NCBI RefSeq assembly: GCF_000018285.1
Contig: NC_009901.1
Coordinates: forward strand, 1,177,001 to 1,241,000
DNA length: 64,000 bases
Origin: Shewanella pealeana ATCC 700345
GTDB taxonomy: Bacteria; Pseudomonadota; Gammaproteobacteria; Enterobacterales; Shewanellaceae
Direction of reading: 5' to 3'
Shown: piece after piece, positions 25,509 through 34,798 of the stretch
How the letters are laid out: every line of letters begins with the position of its first letter
Numbering within the stretch: the first letter of the stretch is position 1
Program-made: the position numbers and the translations under genes
The notes under the pieces: model-generated
The model's database searches: none
Told to the model about the DNA's origin: nothing
The model's input: only the letters and a program-made list of their open reading frames with translations

Positions 25509-28031
25509 TTAATGGAATGTTACTTGTGTTTTGTCTGGCTGGCCAGGTTCAAAGTGAGCGCTGCCTCTGCTGAGTGTTGGATTTTTTAGGTACAGATCTA
25601 GCCAGCCTTCTTGCTCCCACAACATGTGCATAATCGACTCTTTGGCCTTATAGCTATGGCTCTCATAGGGGAAGGTGACTAGGCGAGCTTGCCCCCCCAA
25701 CCCTCTTATCGCTTTAAATAGTCTTGCTGACTGCATTGGATAGGTGCCGGAGTTGGAGTCCATCTCGCCATGCATAAGCAGTAAAGGCTCATCAATTTTG
25801 TCGGCATGGGTGAAGGGCGACATCTGCTGATAGAGGCTTGGGGCTTCCCAGAAGTTACGTTTCTCATGCTGAAAGCCAAAAGGCGTTAAGGTGCGGTTAT
25901 AGGCGCCGCTTCTAGCGATACCTGCGGCAAAAAGATCTGAATGAGCCAGTAGGTTTGCCACCATAAAGGCGCCGTAGGAGTGGCCTCCTATCGCCACCCG
26001 TTCCCTATCGGCCACCCCCATTTCTACTAAGGTGTCGATTGCAGCGTTAGCATTGGCGACTAACTGATGGCGGAAGCTATCGTTGGGTTTATCTTTACCT
26101 TCGCCAACAATGGGCATGGCAACCTTGTCAAAAATTGCATACCCCTTAGCGGCAAATGCCACCGGACCTTTGGCGCTAATTTGATTATATTGATTAGGCG
26201 AATAGTTAACCTGACTGGCAACTTCGGCATTTTTGTATTCGCGGGGATAGGCCCACATGAGTACAGGTAGCGGTCCATCCTCGGAACTGTAATTAGCGGG
26301 TAGGTAAAGTACACCCGATAATGGCAGTCCGTCATCGCGTGTGTAATTAACCAATTGCCGACTCATGCCTTGATAAGCTTCTAGCTTATGGGGATTTTTG
26401 TACAGGACTTGCTCGTTTCCAGACGGGACTTCTAGCATGACTAAATGCGACGGCGTATCAGCGCTCTGCCTGCTGATGATAAGCGTCAACGGCTCAAGCT
26501 TTACGATATATTTGACCCTTTCTAACTCCTGCATAGATGACTGCCAAAGGGTTACTGGCTTGTCTATGCTGTGGCTCTTTTGGCTAGTGGTGAGTGCCGA
26601 TGACTTTAAGAAAGGCTGATAGCCCTTTGGCGATGCACCTAGGCCGTAATGTAGCAGGCTGTTGTTATCTAGCTTGTAGACTCGACCTAGGCTTTGTCCA
26701 TCTAGTTTAGCGCTTTGGCGGTAGAGGTTACCGGGATCGTTATAAGTATCGCGGATCGCCTTTTGATACCAGAGAGACAAGCTTTTATCACTTTGCACTG
26801 AGGTATCTAACAGACTCACCCGCATCTGCTTCTTATCGGACTGTCGCTCTGTGATAAGCGCGGTCTGTTTCTCTCCCCATTGTACTTTGTTGATGCGCCA
26901 AGGCGTCTTGGTTAGTGGCGTTGGTTTTTGAGTAAAAGGTGCACTGAGTTGCAGCAGTTGATCTCGGTAGCGGATCTTAATCCGGCTATCCCCGTTATCG
27001 AGAGCCTTTACGAAGGCGAGAGTATCGGGTTTATCGCTACGCCAATGGATCATGCGCGGGCCTTTTCTCACCGAGTCACTTCCCGGCGGACGATATTCAC
27101 TGCTCTCTAATTGAGCAAGGGTTTGCAGTTTTTCTCCCGTGCGGCTAAAGAGCTCTACCGATTGGGTAAAGTCATAATATTTCACCATATATGAGAAAGG
27201 TGCAGCGATACGTTTTACCACTAGGTACTTGTCGTTAGGTGATAGGCTATAGCTAATATTAATCGCGGGCTCACCAATTGGGGTGACATCGCCATTGAGT
27301 GCGATAAAACTGAGTTGGCTGGTGGTTAAACTTGAGAACTCGTGCTCATCCTGTGGATTTTTGAGCAGGTCTTGATAGGTTCTGCGAGGCGCTTTCTGGC
27401 CTGAGGTTTCACTTACGTTAGGGGCGATTGCCGTTTGAGTCAGAGTTTGCGACATGCTCTCGACAGCGAGGTTAGTGAACACTCCCTTGCTGTCGTTTTG
27501 CCAGATATATTTCAATCCTAATATGGCATTGAGGCGGTCTGTATTGAGTTTGCGGCTTTGCTGTTTTACTAGGTCATAAATAAACAGATCGGCGCCATGA
27601 TTTGTTAGGCCGATATAACTTAAGTATTGGCTATCGGGTGAGAAGCTAATATTAGCAACTTGCATGTCGCGGGGGAGCGTTATGGTGACTGGTTTTACGG
27701 CTGATTTTAGCTGAGTTAGATCAATGAGAACTATGCTTAAGTAGGTGTACTTAACACGACTCGGGATCAACAAGTCTGGCAATACTCTAAGGCCTGCGAG
27801 TTTGCGCTCATCTTGTGCCAGAGTGTCGATTGATAGATGCTTCCTTGGGGTTAATACCGCTAACCACTGCTTATCTTGGGATAAGCGAGTGCTTACGTTT
27901 TTTGTTTGTTCGACGACATCTTGCAGTGCTTGGCTGGGGACTTGGTAGCTGTTACTCATGGCTGGATTGCTGAAAAATAGCGGGTAACAGATGGCTATCA
28001 GGGCATACATTAAGAGCGAGTTGCGAGACAT
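25509..28031 (-). CDS. Secreted S9 (prolyl-oligopeptidase family) serine peptidase, glutamyl endopeptidase-like
   Basis: 840-aa exported peptidase. Signal peptide at residues 1-26 ('YPLFFSNPAMS'). Residues about 80-560 form an irregular beta-propeller. The C-terminal alpha/beta-hydrolase domain carries the nucleophile Ser685 in 'GGHSYGAFM', the Asp in 'LLLMHGEMDSNSGTYP' and the His in 'FPYESHSYKAKE'. The wording of the catalytic domain is closest to the S9D glutamyl endopeptidase group. The gene follows the TonB receptor gene after a hairpin and precedes phoA by 13 bp; the natural reading is periplasmic digestion of imported peptides. Confidence 0.87.
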   Translation of the reverse strand: MSRNSLLMYALIAICYPLFFSNPAMSNSYQVPSQALQDVVEQTKNVSTRLSQDKQWLAVLTPRKHLSIDTLAQDERKLAGLRVLPDLLIPSRVKYTYLSIVLIDLTQLKSAVKPVTITLPRDMQVANISFSPDSQYLSYIGLTNHGADLFIYDLVKQQSRKLNTDRLNAILGLKYIWQNDSKGVFTNLAVESMSQTLTQTAIAPNVSETSGQKAPRRTYQDLLKNPQDEHEFSSLTTSQLSFIALNGDVTPIGEPAINISYSLSPNDKYLVVKRIAAPFSYMVKYYDFTQSVELFSRTGEKLQTLAQLESSEYRPPGSDSVRKGPRMIHWRSDKPDTLAFVKALDNGDSRIKIRYRDQLLQLSAPFTQKPTPLTKTPWRINKVQWGEKQTALITERQSDKKQMRVSLLDTSVQSDKSLSLWYQKAIRDTYNDPGNLYRQSAKLDGQSLGRVYKLDNNSLLHYGLGASPKGYQPFLKSSALTTSQKSHSIDKPVTLWQSSMQELERVKYIVKLEPLTLIISRQSADTPSHLVMLEVPSGNEQVLYKNPHKLEAYQGMSRQLVNYTRDDGLPLSGVLYLPANYSSEDGPLPVLMWAYPREYKNAEVASQVNYSPNQYNQISAKGPVAFAAKGYAIFDKVAMPIVGEGKDKPNDSFRHQLVANANAAIDTLVEMGVADRERVAIGGHSYGAFMVANLLAHSDLFAAGIARSGAYNRTLTPFGFQHEKRNFWEAPSLYQQMSPFTHADKIDEPLLLMHGEMDSNSGTYPMQSARLFKAIRGLGGQARLVTFPYESHSYKAKESIMHMLWEQEGWLDLYLKNPTLSRGSAHFEPGQPDKTQVTFH

Positions 28032-28061
28032 TCTTATCTCCTGATCCAGAAGTGGTTATTT

Positions 28062-28090
28062 AAAAATAAGCGCCCATCAGATGGGCGCTT
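28062..28090 (-). terminator. Intra-operon hairpin after the TonB receptor gene
   Basis: Perfect stem AAGCGCCCAT/ATGGGCGCTT with a three-base loop. On the minus strand it is followed by ATTTTTA. Because the peptidase gene starts only 31 bp further, it probably attenuates rather than fully blocks expression of peptidase and phosphatase. Confidence 0.75.
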
Positions 28091-28123
28091 GAGAACTCGT
28101 TATTAAGGGAGGTTTATACGAGT

Positions 28124-30901
28124 TTAAAACTTCTGTGAATAACCAAGGAAGAAACTACGTCCAGTATTTGAATAGCTACTGTTGTCATCTTCATAGAAAG
28201 GCCAGTCATTGTGCTTGTCGTTACGCACATCGTACAAAGGTGGCATCTCATCGGTTAGGTTTTTAACACCCGCAGTGAACTTACCTTTCCAAGGTGCGTA
28301 GTAGTTCAAGGTAATGTTGACTGTTTGATAAGCATCTAAGGTATCTGTCTCCATAGACTCGACATCATCACCGTTCTCATCTAAGTACTCGAACAGATCC
28401 ACACCTTTTGCTTCACCTGTGTAGTAGTAATAAACGGTTGCACTGAAGTCTTCATAGTTCCAGCTCAGACTTGCGTTACCTTTCCACTTAGGGAAATAAT
28501 CGGTTTCAGTTTGCTCTTCAATTTCGCTATCGACACGCTCTTGGTACTCTTTCTTAATTAAGTAAGAGGCGGCGACTTTAAACTTGAACTCACCAATAGC
28601 TGTTTCTGGGAATTGATAGTTAAAGCTGGTATCAATACCTTCAGATGCTTCATAGGCGCTGTTGATAGGGCCTTTACGCATACAGGCGATGTTTTCGATG
28701 CCATCGTCATCAAATTCAGTCAGGTAACCGACAACGTCCATTTCTTCACAGCTGTTATAGTTTCCTGTTTGGTAATAAGACTTATCATCTAGCATTTCAT
28801 CGGTAGAGATAGTTTTTACGGCACCTTCAAGCTCAATGTTCCACCAGTCAACCGTGATATCGGCATTATCAGTAATGTTAGCCACAAAGCCGACGTTCCA
28901 GAATTCACCCTTTTCCTCTTCGAGGTTTAAGTTACCTTGAGTAATTGAGCGATAATCATCTTCATAGATCTCATCTGGAATAGTAGGGTGCGGATAATCG
29001 GTGCCACCGAAGCCGATAGTACGGCCTGCATATAGACGGTGCATATCTGGCGCTCTAAAGCTTTTACCCCAGTTAGCACGAACCATGATTTCATTAATTG
29101 GGCGATAAGATAGGCCAACCTGTGGTGTGGTTGCGCCGCCTACATCGGAATCATCTAAGTATTGGTCGTAACGCAGTGCGGCAGAAAGGTCTAATGACTT
29201 AACCCCTGTGATATCGGCAAGTAGCGGTATTTGTAATTCACCAGCAACGGCGACGCGGTCACGATCGCCTTTACCACCAGTACCACCCATGCCAATTAAG
29301 CCACCATTTGATGTGACATCATCTAGGGTATCTTCATAACTTTCACGTGCCCATTCAGCAGTCGTTGCAAAGCCAGCGGTGCCTGCGGGTAACTCCATTA
29401 AATCGCCAGTAAATACTGCTTGGAACTGGTGCATGCTTGAATCTGAGTTCTTGGTTGAATCAGCAATTAGTAGGTTTGCTTGTTCGGTCGTTAGTTCGTT
29501 ATGCGGATACCACTTTGATGGATCTGTATCATTAGGATCGAAAGTGACGATATCGAGCAGCGCATCGGCGCTCACCATGTGATGGTTTTGCTTTTCGTAT
29601 TTGTTATAGCTGCTTGACCATGACAGATCTAGCTCGTACTCACCAATAGTACCGTCGGCGCCAAACGAGATCGCTGCCTTAGTGTTTTGCGTGTCATAGG
29701 TACGTGGTCCAGGATACTCTTCCATTCTGCGAGCTAGGTAGAAGCGGTTGTCATCTTCGAACTCATATTTGTCATAACTCAGTGCACCCGTCGCTTCATC
29801 TTGATAGATGTTGGTGCCGAAACCTTTCTCATCTTTGTACTTAGTGGCTTCTTTATAAGAAGCGTTGATCATGCCGTAAATTTGCCAATCATCGTTTAAG
29901 TCATAATTTGTGTTAAGCACTAAGTTAACGCGGTCATAAGCCGATTGTAGGCCTCGGTCGGCGTACTTGTCGTAGTAGCAATCATACTTGCCTACTGGGG
30001 TGTAAATGCCTTTGTCACCAAATAATTCGTTACATTGCTGCTCGTCGAGGTTGACGTATTTATCTTCGTGATAAACTTTACTGTAATCGGTAATTCGAGA
30101 TGACCAGCTTGAAGCTGCTGCGTCGCCATAAGGACCTGCACCCCAACGAAGATCACCGTCTTCATCTTCATAATATGCCGGGCTATAAAGGTCGTCACGC
30201 TGATATGTTTGAATCGATTCGACTTTCTTATATTCGAGCATTAACAGGGTTTGGCTCTTTTCAGTATTAAAACCTTGTAGGTAAGATAGATCTAACTGCT
30301 CACCACCACCTTGAGTTGGCTCGGTATATTTAGCGGCGACTTTAGCGCCATCGTATTGCTGCTTTAAGATGATGTTCACCACACCACCTACCGCATCGGA
30401 GCCGTAGATTGCCGAAGCGCCACCGGTTAGGATTTCGATACGCTCAACCGCCGCAGAGGGAATATCTGAGACGTCGACAAAGTTTGAGGTGCCGCCTGCA
30501 GCGCTGGGGAAAGAGGCCTGGCGACGACTGTTGATCAGTACCAAGGTACGGTTTGCGCCCATACCACGTAAGTTAACCGAGCTTGCGCTATCAGTATAGC
30601 CATCGCTTTCACCGTTTAGCGAGCCACCAGTATTGGCAACAGAGGATTGCAGTACTTCTGCAATAGAGTTAAGGCCGCTATTGGCAATATCATCGGCGGT
30701 GATCACGGTTACTGGGGCAACACCTTCGAAGTCGGCACGTTTGATACGTGAACCTGTGACTTCCATTTTTTCCATTTCTTTTTTGGCTTCAGGTTTGTCA
30801 GCAGCTTCGGCTGCAAACGAGGTTGAGGGGGTGAGCGTTGCCATAGCTATGGCTAGGCTCAATGCTGAAATTTTCATCTTAGGTTTCATCTTAGATTTCA
30901 T
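28124..30901 (-). CDS. Large TonB-dependent receptor, probable peptide importer
   Basis: 925-aa outer-membrane receptor. Signal peptide with 'SLAIAMATLTPSTSFA', then a Lys/Glu linker and a TonB box-like 'MEKMEVTGSRIKR'. The plug has 'LRGMGANRTLVLINSRRQAS' and 'ERIEILTGGASAIYGSDAVG'. The barrel ends 'FFLGYSQKF' with terminal Phe. This 'VTGSRIKRADFEG' type is the large Shewanella/Alteromonas class associated with peptide or complex substrates, and lacks a Fur box. It is divergent from the membrane regulator at 31255 across 350 bp and upstream of the S9 peptidase and phosphatase genes. Confidence 0.9.
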   Translation of the reverse strand: MKSKMKPKMKISALSLAIAMATLTPSTSFAAEAADKPEAKKEMEKMEVTGSRIKRADFEGVAPVTVITADDIANSGLNSIAEVLQSSVANTGGSLNGESDGYTDSASSVNLRGMGANRTLVLINSRRQASFPSAAGGTSNFVDVSDIPSAAVERIEILTGGASAIYGSDAVGGVVNIILKQQYDGAKVAAKYTEPTQGGGEQLDLSYLQGFNTEKSQTLLMLEYKKVESIQTYQRDDLYSPAYYEDEDGDLRWGAGPYGDAAASSWSSRITDYSKVYHEDKYVNLDEQQCNELFGDKGIYTPVGKYDCYYDKYADRGLQSAYDRVNLVLNTNYDLNDDWQIYGMINASYKEATKYKDEKGFGTNIYQDEATGALSYDKYEFEDDNRFYLARRMEEYPGPRTYDTQNTKAAISFGADGTIGEYELDLSWSSSYNKYEKQNHHMVSADALLDIVTFDPNDTDPSKWYPHNELTTEQANLLIADSTKNSDSSMHQFQAVFTGDLMELPAGTAGFATTAEWARESYEDTLDDVTSNGGLIGMGGTGGKGDRDRVAVAGELQIPLLADITGVKSLDLSAALRYDQYLDDSDVGGATTPQVGLSYRPINEIMVRANWGKSFRAPDMHRLYAGRTIGFGGTDYPHPTIPDEIYEDDYRSITQGNLNLEEEKGEFWNVGFVANITDNADITVDWWNIELEGAVKTISTDEMLDDKSYYQTGNYNSCEEMDVVGYLTEFDDDGIENIACMRKGPINSAYEASEGIDTSFNYQFPETAIGEFKFKVAASYLIKKEYQERVDSEIEEQTETDYFPKWKGNASLSWNYEDFSATVYYYYTGEAKGVDLFEYLDENGDDVESMETDTLDAYQTVNITLNYYAPWKGKFTAGVKNLTDEMPPLYDVRNDKHNDWPFYEDDNSSYSNTGRSFFLGYSQKF

Positions 30902-31032
30902 TGATTGCAGTCCTTATTTTTATAATGTCCCCAAACGCCTCTAATTCTATTTGCGCACAACATCATCTGATTAAGGCGAGTCATTCCTGGGGTGAATACT
31001 GTCGAGTTTCCAATTGATATGCTGCTGGTTGT

Positions 31033-31192
31033 CAACTGAGATTAGTTGTAATTAATTTGTAACGACGCGGCAATTGGCTGCGGGTCGTTTCTTTGTTGTT
31101 TATATGTCTATTTAGTATCTATTGTTCATATTTTCATTGGTTTAGTGTATCTTTTGTGTGCGGCGAGATTACTATATCTATGTTGAATAGAT
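31033..31192. promoter_or_regulatory. Dyads in the receptor/regulator divergent promoter region
   Basis: Two perfect dyads lie in the 353-bp intergenic region: CAACT-GAGATT-AGTTG at 31033-31048 and ATCTAT-GTTGA-ATAGAT at 31176-31192. They are candidate operators for the adjacent winged-helix regulator. Nothing else in this gap could be assigned. Confidence 0.3.
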
Positions 31193-31254
31193 GTAAAGTC
31201 TCATTCGTGTTGGCGCTGTCGAGATAAAAAAGATAAGAAAAAAGTGGGGTTGGA

Positions 31255-33402
31255 ATGATAGAGATAAGAAAGGAAGCGCTATTCAAGCTCGGTCAGTGCG
31301 AGGTTAATCCTAGCGATAATAGCCTTAATTTTTATGATGCGAACCCTGATAGTAGCATTCGAAAAGTCTCTATTCAGCCCAAATTTATAGAGGTATTAAG
31401 CTACCTTGCTCGGCAGTATCCGAAGGTTGTCACCCGTGAAGAGCTAATTGACAATATCTGGGAAGGCAACAGCTATGTGGGCAGTAAAGCGCTAACTAAT
31501 GCCATCTGGCATCTACGAAAACAACTCAATCAAGGCGCTGGTGGCGAGCAAGTTATCGAGACAGTACGCAAGATGGGTTACCGCTTATTACTCGAGCCCC
31601 AATTTAATGATGCGGATCTAGTGGATGAGCCTGATCTGTTTCAACTGGCGCAGTTTAAAATTACCCGGCTGACTCTGGTTAATCGACGTTTGGCGCTTGC
31701 GGCGACTCTTTGTTTAACCCTTATGGCGGTAGCCTGGGCTTACCATCTTTATCAAGACAGTATTCGGTATGTGCCAACGGTTAAATTGAACTTAACAACG
31801 GCAGCTGGCTCAGAGCTTTACCCCGCAATTTCACCCGATGGCCGCTGGCTGGTTTATGGCAGCCGTGGTAGCAATAGGTACGCTAGCCTTTACCTTAAAG
31901 ATCTGCAAAACCCAGCCGAAACCCCTAAGCGACTCACTTCGACTAAGTCAGCTGAGATCCGAGCCGTATGGAGTCCAGATGGTAGCGCCCTGTATTACGG
32001 CTCTGAGTATAGGAGTGAGGATAAGTGCTATCTGACTAAACTGAATTTAGATAGCAATGAAGCACTTAAGTTGGGAGAGTGCTACACCTATAGCTCTGCT
32101 ATTGATATCGCGCCAGATGGCAGTCGTTTGGTTTATATTTGGGATGCCGACGAAGGCTTTGGTTCAGGCTTGTATGAGTTGACTTTAAATCGAGACGAGC
32201 AGCCACCTAAGCGTTTATCCTGCACAGAAGATTGTAGCTACCGCGATCGTGATGCGGCTTTTAGTCCCGATGGAAGTTGGCTCGCAGTTGCTAGGCGCTT
32301 TGGTAATATCTCGGAAGATATCTTTTTGCTACATACCGAAACCGGAGAAGAGCAGCGTTTAACTTTTGGATTAGAGGATATTCGCGGCCTTAGTTGGCAT
32401 CAAGACAGTGAGCGTTTGATCTTTAGCACCGAAAACTCCGGCGTGAGAAATGGCTACATAGTGGGCATAGATGACAAGCAGATCCAGTCGTTGGACGTGG
32501 AGGGCATGAGTTACCCACGCTCTATTCCAGATAGTGATGATGTGGTCTATTCCAACTATATGCGTGACTATCAGGTCGCCTCATTTGCGCTAGAACAATC
32601 CATCCCCACAGCGACCTTTCCACTGCTACAGGTGGAATACAGCTACCGAAACCCTGATTACTCTTCTGTTACTCAGCGTATTGTCTATGTTTCTAATGAA
32701 ACCGGCTTTAATGAAATCTGGTCGAGCGATGCCGATGGTAACCAAAGGCGACAGCATACCGATCTTAAGCGCAGGGTGGCCTATCCTAGCTGGTCTCATG
32801 ATGGCACTAAGGTGGCTTTCTTGGCTCCAGATGACAAAAATGAGGGCAACAAAATTCATGTGCTGGATATGCAGACCTCTAATATCAGTATTCTTGCTAC
32901 GCCCTATCTAGATCATAACCGCCCGAGCTGGGGCTGGAACGATGAGATGGTGTTGGCGAGCAGTAAAGATGGCATCACTGAGTTTTATCTAGATAACCGT
33001 TTACCTAAGGTGATAAGTCCTATCGATATGCGCCTAGGCAAGATGATCGCCGATGATAAGTTAGTCTTTACTCAGCTTGGAAAAAGCGGACTGTGGATGC
33101 TGTCGCTGACCAAGCCTAGTCAAGTGAGCGAGCTGATCGGTGGCAACCATTTCGGTGAAGGCTATAACTGGGTGGCGACAGATAAAGGCATTTACTTTAG
33201 AAACAGTCGTAGTGGTTTTCAGTTAATTAACTTTTGGCGTTTTAACACTGGGCTTATCACCCCAATCTTAAAGTTACCATCGGGCAGTATTCCTCGCTCA
33301 GGCGCCATGACTTATGTGGAAAATCGTAATAGCCTACTGATGACGCTATCGCAAAATTACAAACGCGACGTGATTAGGTTACAGCATAAGCTATTGTATT
33401 GA
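31255..33402 (+). CDS. CadC/ToxR-type membrane-spanning transcription regulator with beta-propeller sensor
   Basis: One-component regulator of 715 aa. Residues about 8-118 form an OmpR-type winged-helix domain ('RQYPKVVTREELIDNIW', 'GSKALTNAIWHLRKQLNQ', 'TVRKMGYRLLLEP'). A single membrane segment lies at about 143-162 ('LALAATLCLTLMAVAWAYHL'). The periplasmic part has PD40/TolB-like repeats with the recurring pattern 'SPDGRWLVY', 'SPDGSALYYG', 'APDGSRLVYIW' and 'SPDGSWLAVAR', forming a probable propeller. Shine-Dalgarno GGGG lies before the ATG. Its divergent position suggests it senses the ligand of the receptor-peptidase-phosphatase operon; that link is inference. Confidence 0.87.
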   Translation: MIEIRKEALFKLGQCEVNPSDNSLNFYDANPDSSIRKVSIQPKFIEVLSYLARQYPKVVTREELIDNIWEGNSYVGSKALTNAIWHLRKQLNQGAGGEQVIETVRKMGYRLLLEPQFNDADLVDEPDLFQLAQFKITRLTLVNRRLALAATLCLTLMAVAWAYHLYQDSIRYVPTVKLNLTTAAGSELYPAISPDGRWLVYGSRGSNRYASLYLKDLQNPAETPKRLTSTKSAEIRAVWSPDGSALYYGSEYRSEDKCYLTKLNLDSNEALKLGECYTYSSAIDIAPDGSRLVYIWDADEGFGSGLYELTLNRDEQPPKRLSCTEDCSYRDRDAAFSPDGSWLAVARRFGNISEDIFLLHTETGEEQRLTFGLEDIRGLSWHQDSERLIFSTENSGVRNGYIVGIDDKQIQSLDVEGMSYPRSIPDSDDVVYSNYMRDYQVASFALEQSIPTATFPLLQVEYSYRNPDYSSVTQRIVYVSNETGFNEIWSSDADGNQRRQHTDLKRRVAYPSWSHDGTKVAFLAPDDKNEGNKIHVLDMQTSNISILATPYLDHNRPSWGWNDEMVLASSKDGITEFYLDNRLPKVISPIDMRLGKMIADDKLVFTQLGKSGLWMLSLTKPSQVSELIGGNHFGEGYNWVATDKGIYFRNSRSGFQLINFWRFNTGLITPILKLPSGSIPRSGAMTYVENRNSLLMTLSQNYKRDVIRLQHKLLY

Positions 33403-33617
33403 AATGGGTTATAGCTTTGGTGGCGCAGAGGGGGGGCACAAGATTAGCCTGTACTATCGAATATCGAATATCGTAATAGCCTACTGATGACGCTATCGCA
33501 AAATTACAAACGCGACGTGATTAGATTGCAGCATAAGTTGTTGTACTAGGATGAGGGATAGCTAGAGAGGAAGCTGGGATTAAGTCGCAAGATTAGCCAG
33601 TACTATCGATTATTACT
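33324..33617 (+). repeat. Diverged tandem duplication of the regulator gene 3' end
   Basis: The sequence from 33324 through the stop (33402) recurs from 33471 to 33549, offset 147 bp; the following AAGATTAGCC...TACTATCGA also recurs (33440 and 33589). The two 79-bp coding tails encode the same 25 residues ending 'VIRLQHKLLY', and all substitutions are silent, including TGA versus TAG stops. The second copy has no start and is separated by in-frame stops, so it is a gene-end relic. Confidence 0.85.
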
Positions 33618-33629
33618 GGCTAATGATGA

Positions 33630-34739
33630 TTAATCCGCAGGGTAGAAAGAGCCTAGGATGGCTTCTCTTGAGGCGCCAGTCACGGCAGGTAGGTTACCTG
33701 GTAGACCTTGATGATAGCGCATTGCCAGCCAGGCAAAGGCGATTCCTTCTACCCATTGTGGATCCATGCCAAGCTCTGAGGTGGTCACCACCTTGTAGTT
33801 AGGCAGGAGCTTATGTAATCGGTGCATCAACTCACTGTTGTAGGCGCCGCCACCACAAACATACAGCTCACCATTTTCTGAAAGCTTAAGTGCATCGTTG
33901 GCTATGCTGTAGCAGGTCAAGTCAAGCAGGGTCGATTGAATATCAGCTTCACTTAAGTGGCCAAATTCAGATAACTGCTGCTCCGCCCAAGCCTGATTAA
34001 ACAGCTCTCGGCCAGTGCTCTTTGGCGCGGCGAGTGCAAAATAGGGATGAGACAGCAGGTGCTGCAACATCTTCTGATCTGTGGTGCCCGATTTGGCCCA
34101 AGCGCCATCCTTGTCATAGGGCTGGCTAAGTTGATGTTGGATCCACGCATCGCTTAATCCATTTCCAGGCCCTGTATCAAAGCCGGTGACATCTTCATTG
34201 TTACCTGGCAGGTAGGTCACATTGGCGATACCACCAATATTAAGGATGATGCGTTTGTGATTAGGGCTGCCAAATACATGCTGATGAAAGGCAGGAACCA
34301 GTGGTGCGCCTTGGCCGCCGAGGGCGATATCTTTGCGTCTAAAGTCGGCAATCACATCGATACCCGTTTCAACGGCTATGGTGTTGGGATCGCCAATCTG
34401 CAGGGTAAAGCCCATCTCAAGGTTAGGCATATGGCGTACGGTTTGACCATGGCTGCCGATGGCGATGACCTGAGACTTGTCGATATTGGCTGTTTCCAGT
34501 AGGGCGTTAACTGCTTTGGCGAAGAGTTTACCCATGCTGCGGTCTAAGTGACCGAGACGGTTTATCTCATCATTTCCCGGCAGACAAAGCTTTTGCAAGC
34601 TGCTTAGTAGCGCCTTTGGAAGCTCTTCTGTGTGAGAGGCGATAAGGCTTGGTTGATCGCCATCAAAGCTAACTAGAACCGCATCGACACCGTCCATGCT
34701 AGTGCCGGACATCAAGCCTACATAATAATTATTATTCAT
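33630..34739 (-). CDS. anmK: Anhydro-N-acetylmuramic acid kinase
   Basis: Recycles peptidoglycan: opens and phosphorylates 1,6-anhydro-MurNAc to MurNAc-6-phosphate. The N-terminal ATP-binding signature '[18 protein letters not shown]' is diagnostic. Also present are '[10 protein letters not shown]', '[15 protein letters not shown]', '[13 protein letters not shown]', '[15 protein letters not shown]' and 'YVCGGGAYN'. 369 aa, normal. It lies 59 bp after the LysM-M23 peptidase gene, so wall hydrolysis and wall recycling are coupled in one operon. Nearby tyrS echoes the enteric anmK-tyrS neighbourhood. Confidence 0.95.
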   Translation of the reverse strand: MNNNYYVGLMSGTSMDGVDAVLVSFDGDQPSLIASHTEELPKALLSSLQKLCLPGNDEINRLGHLDRSMGKLFAKAVNALLETANIDKSQVIAIGSHGQTVRHMPNLEMGFTLQIGDPNTIAVETGIDVIADFRRKDIALGGQGAPLVPAFHQHVFGSPNHKRIILNIGGIANVTYLPGNNEDVTGFDTGPGNGLSDAWIQHQLSQPYDKDGAWAKSGTTDQKMLQHLLSHPYFALAAPKSTGRELFNQAWAEQQLSEFGHLSEADIQSTLLDLTCYSIANDALKLSENGELYVCGGGAYNSELMHRLHKLLPNYKVVTTSELGMDPQWVEGIAFAWLAMRYHQGLPGNLPAVTGASREAILGSFYPAD

Positions 34740-34798
34740 GGCATTAAACCTATAAAGAGTCTATAAATCGCACCGAGTAAAACAGAGGTTTTGCAGCG

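Noticed and set aside
30902..31254. Pho box upstream of the receptor-peptidase-phosphatase operon
   Set aside because: I looked for CTGTCAT-type direct repeats; only two isolated CTGTCGAG words at 30999 and 31216 occur, without the needed spacing.
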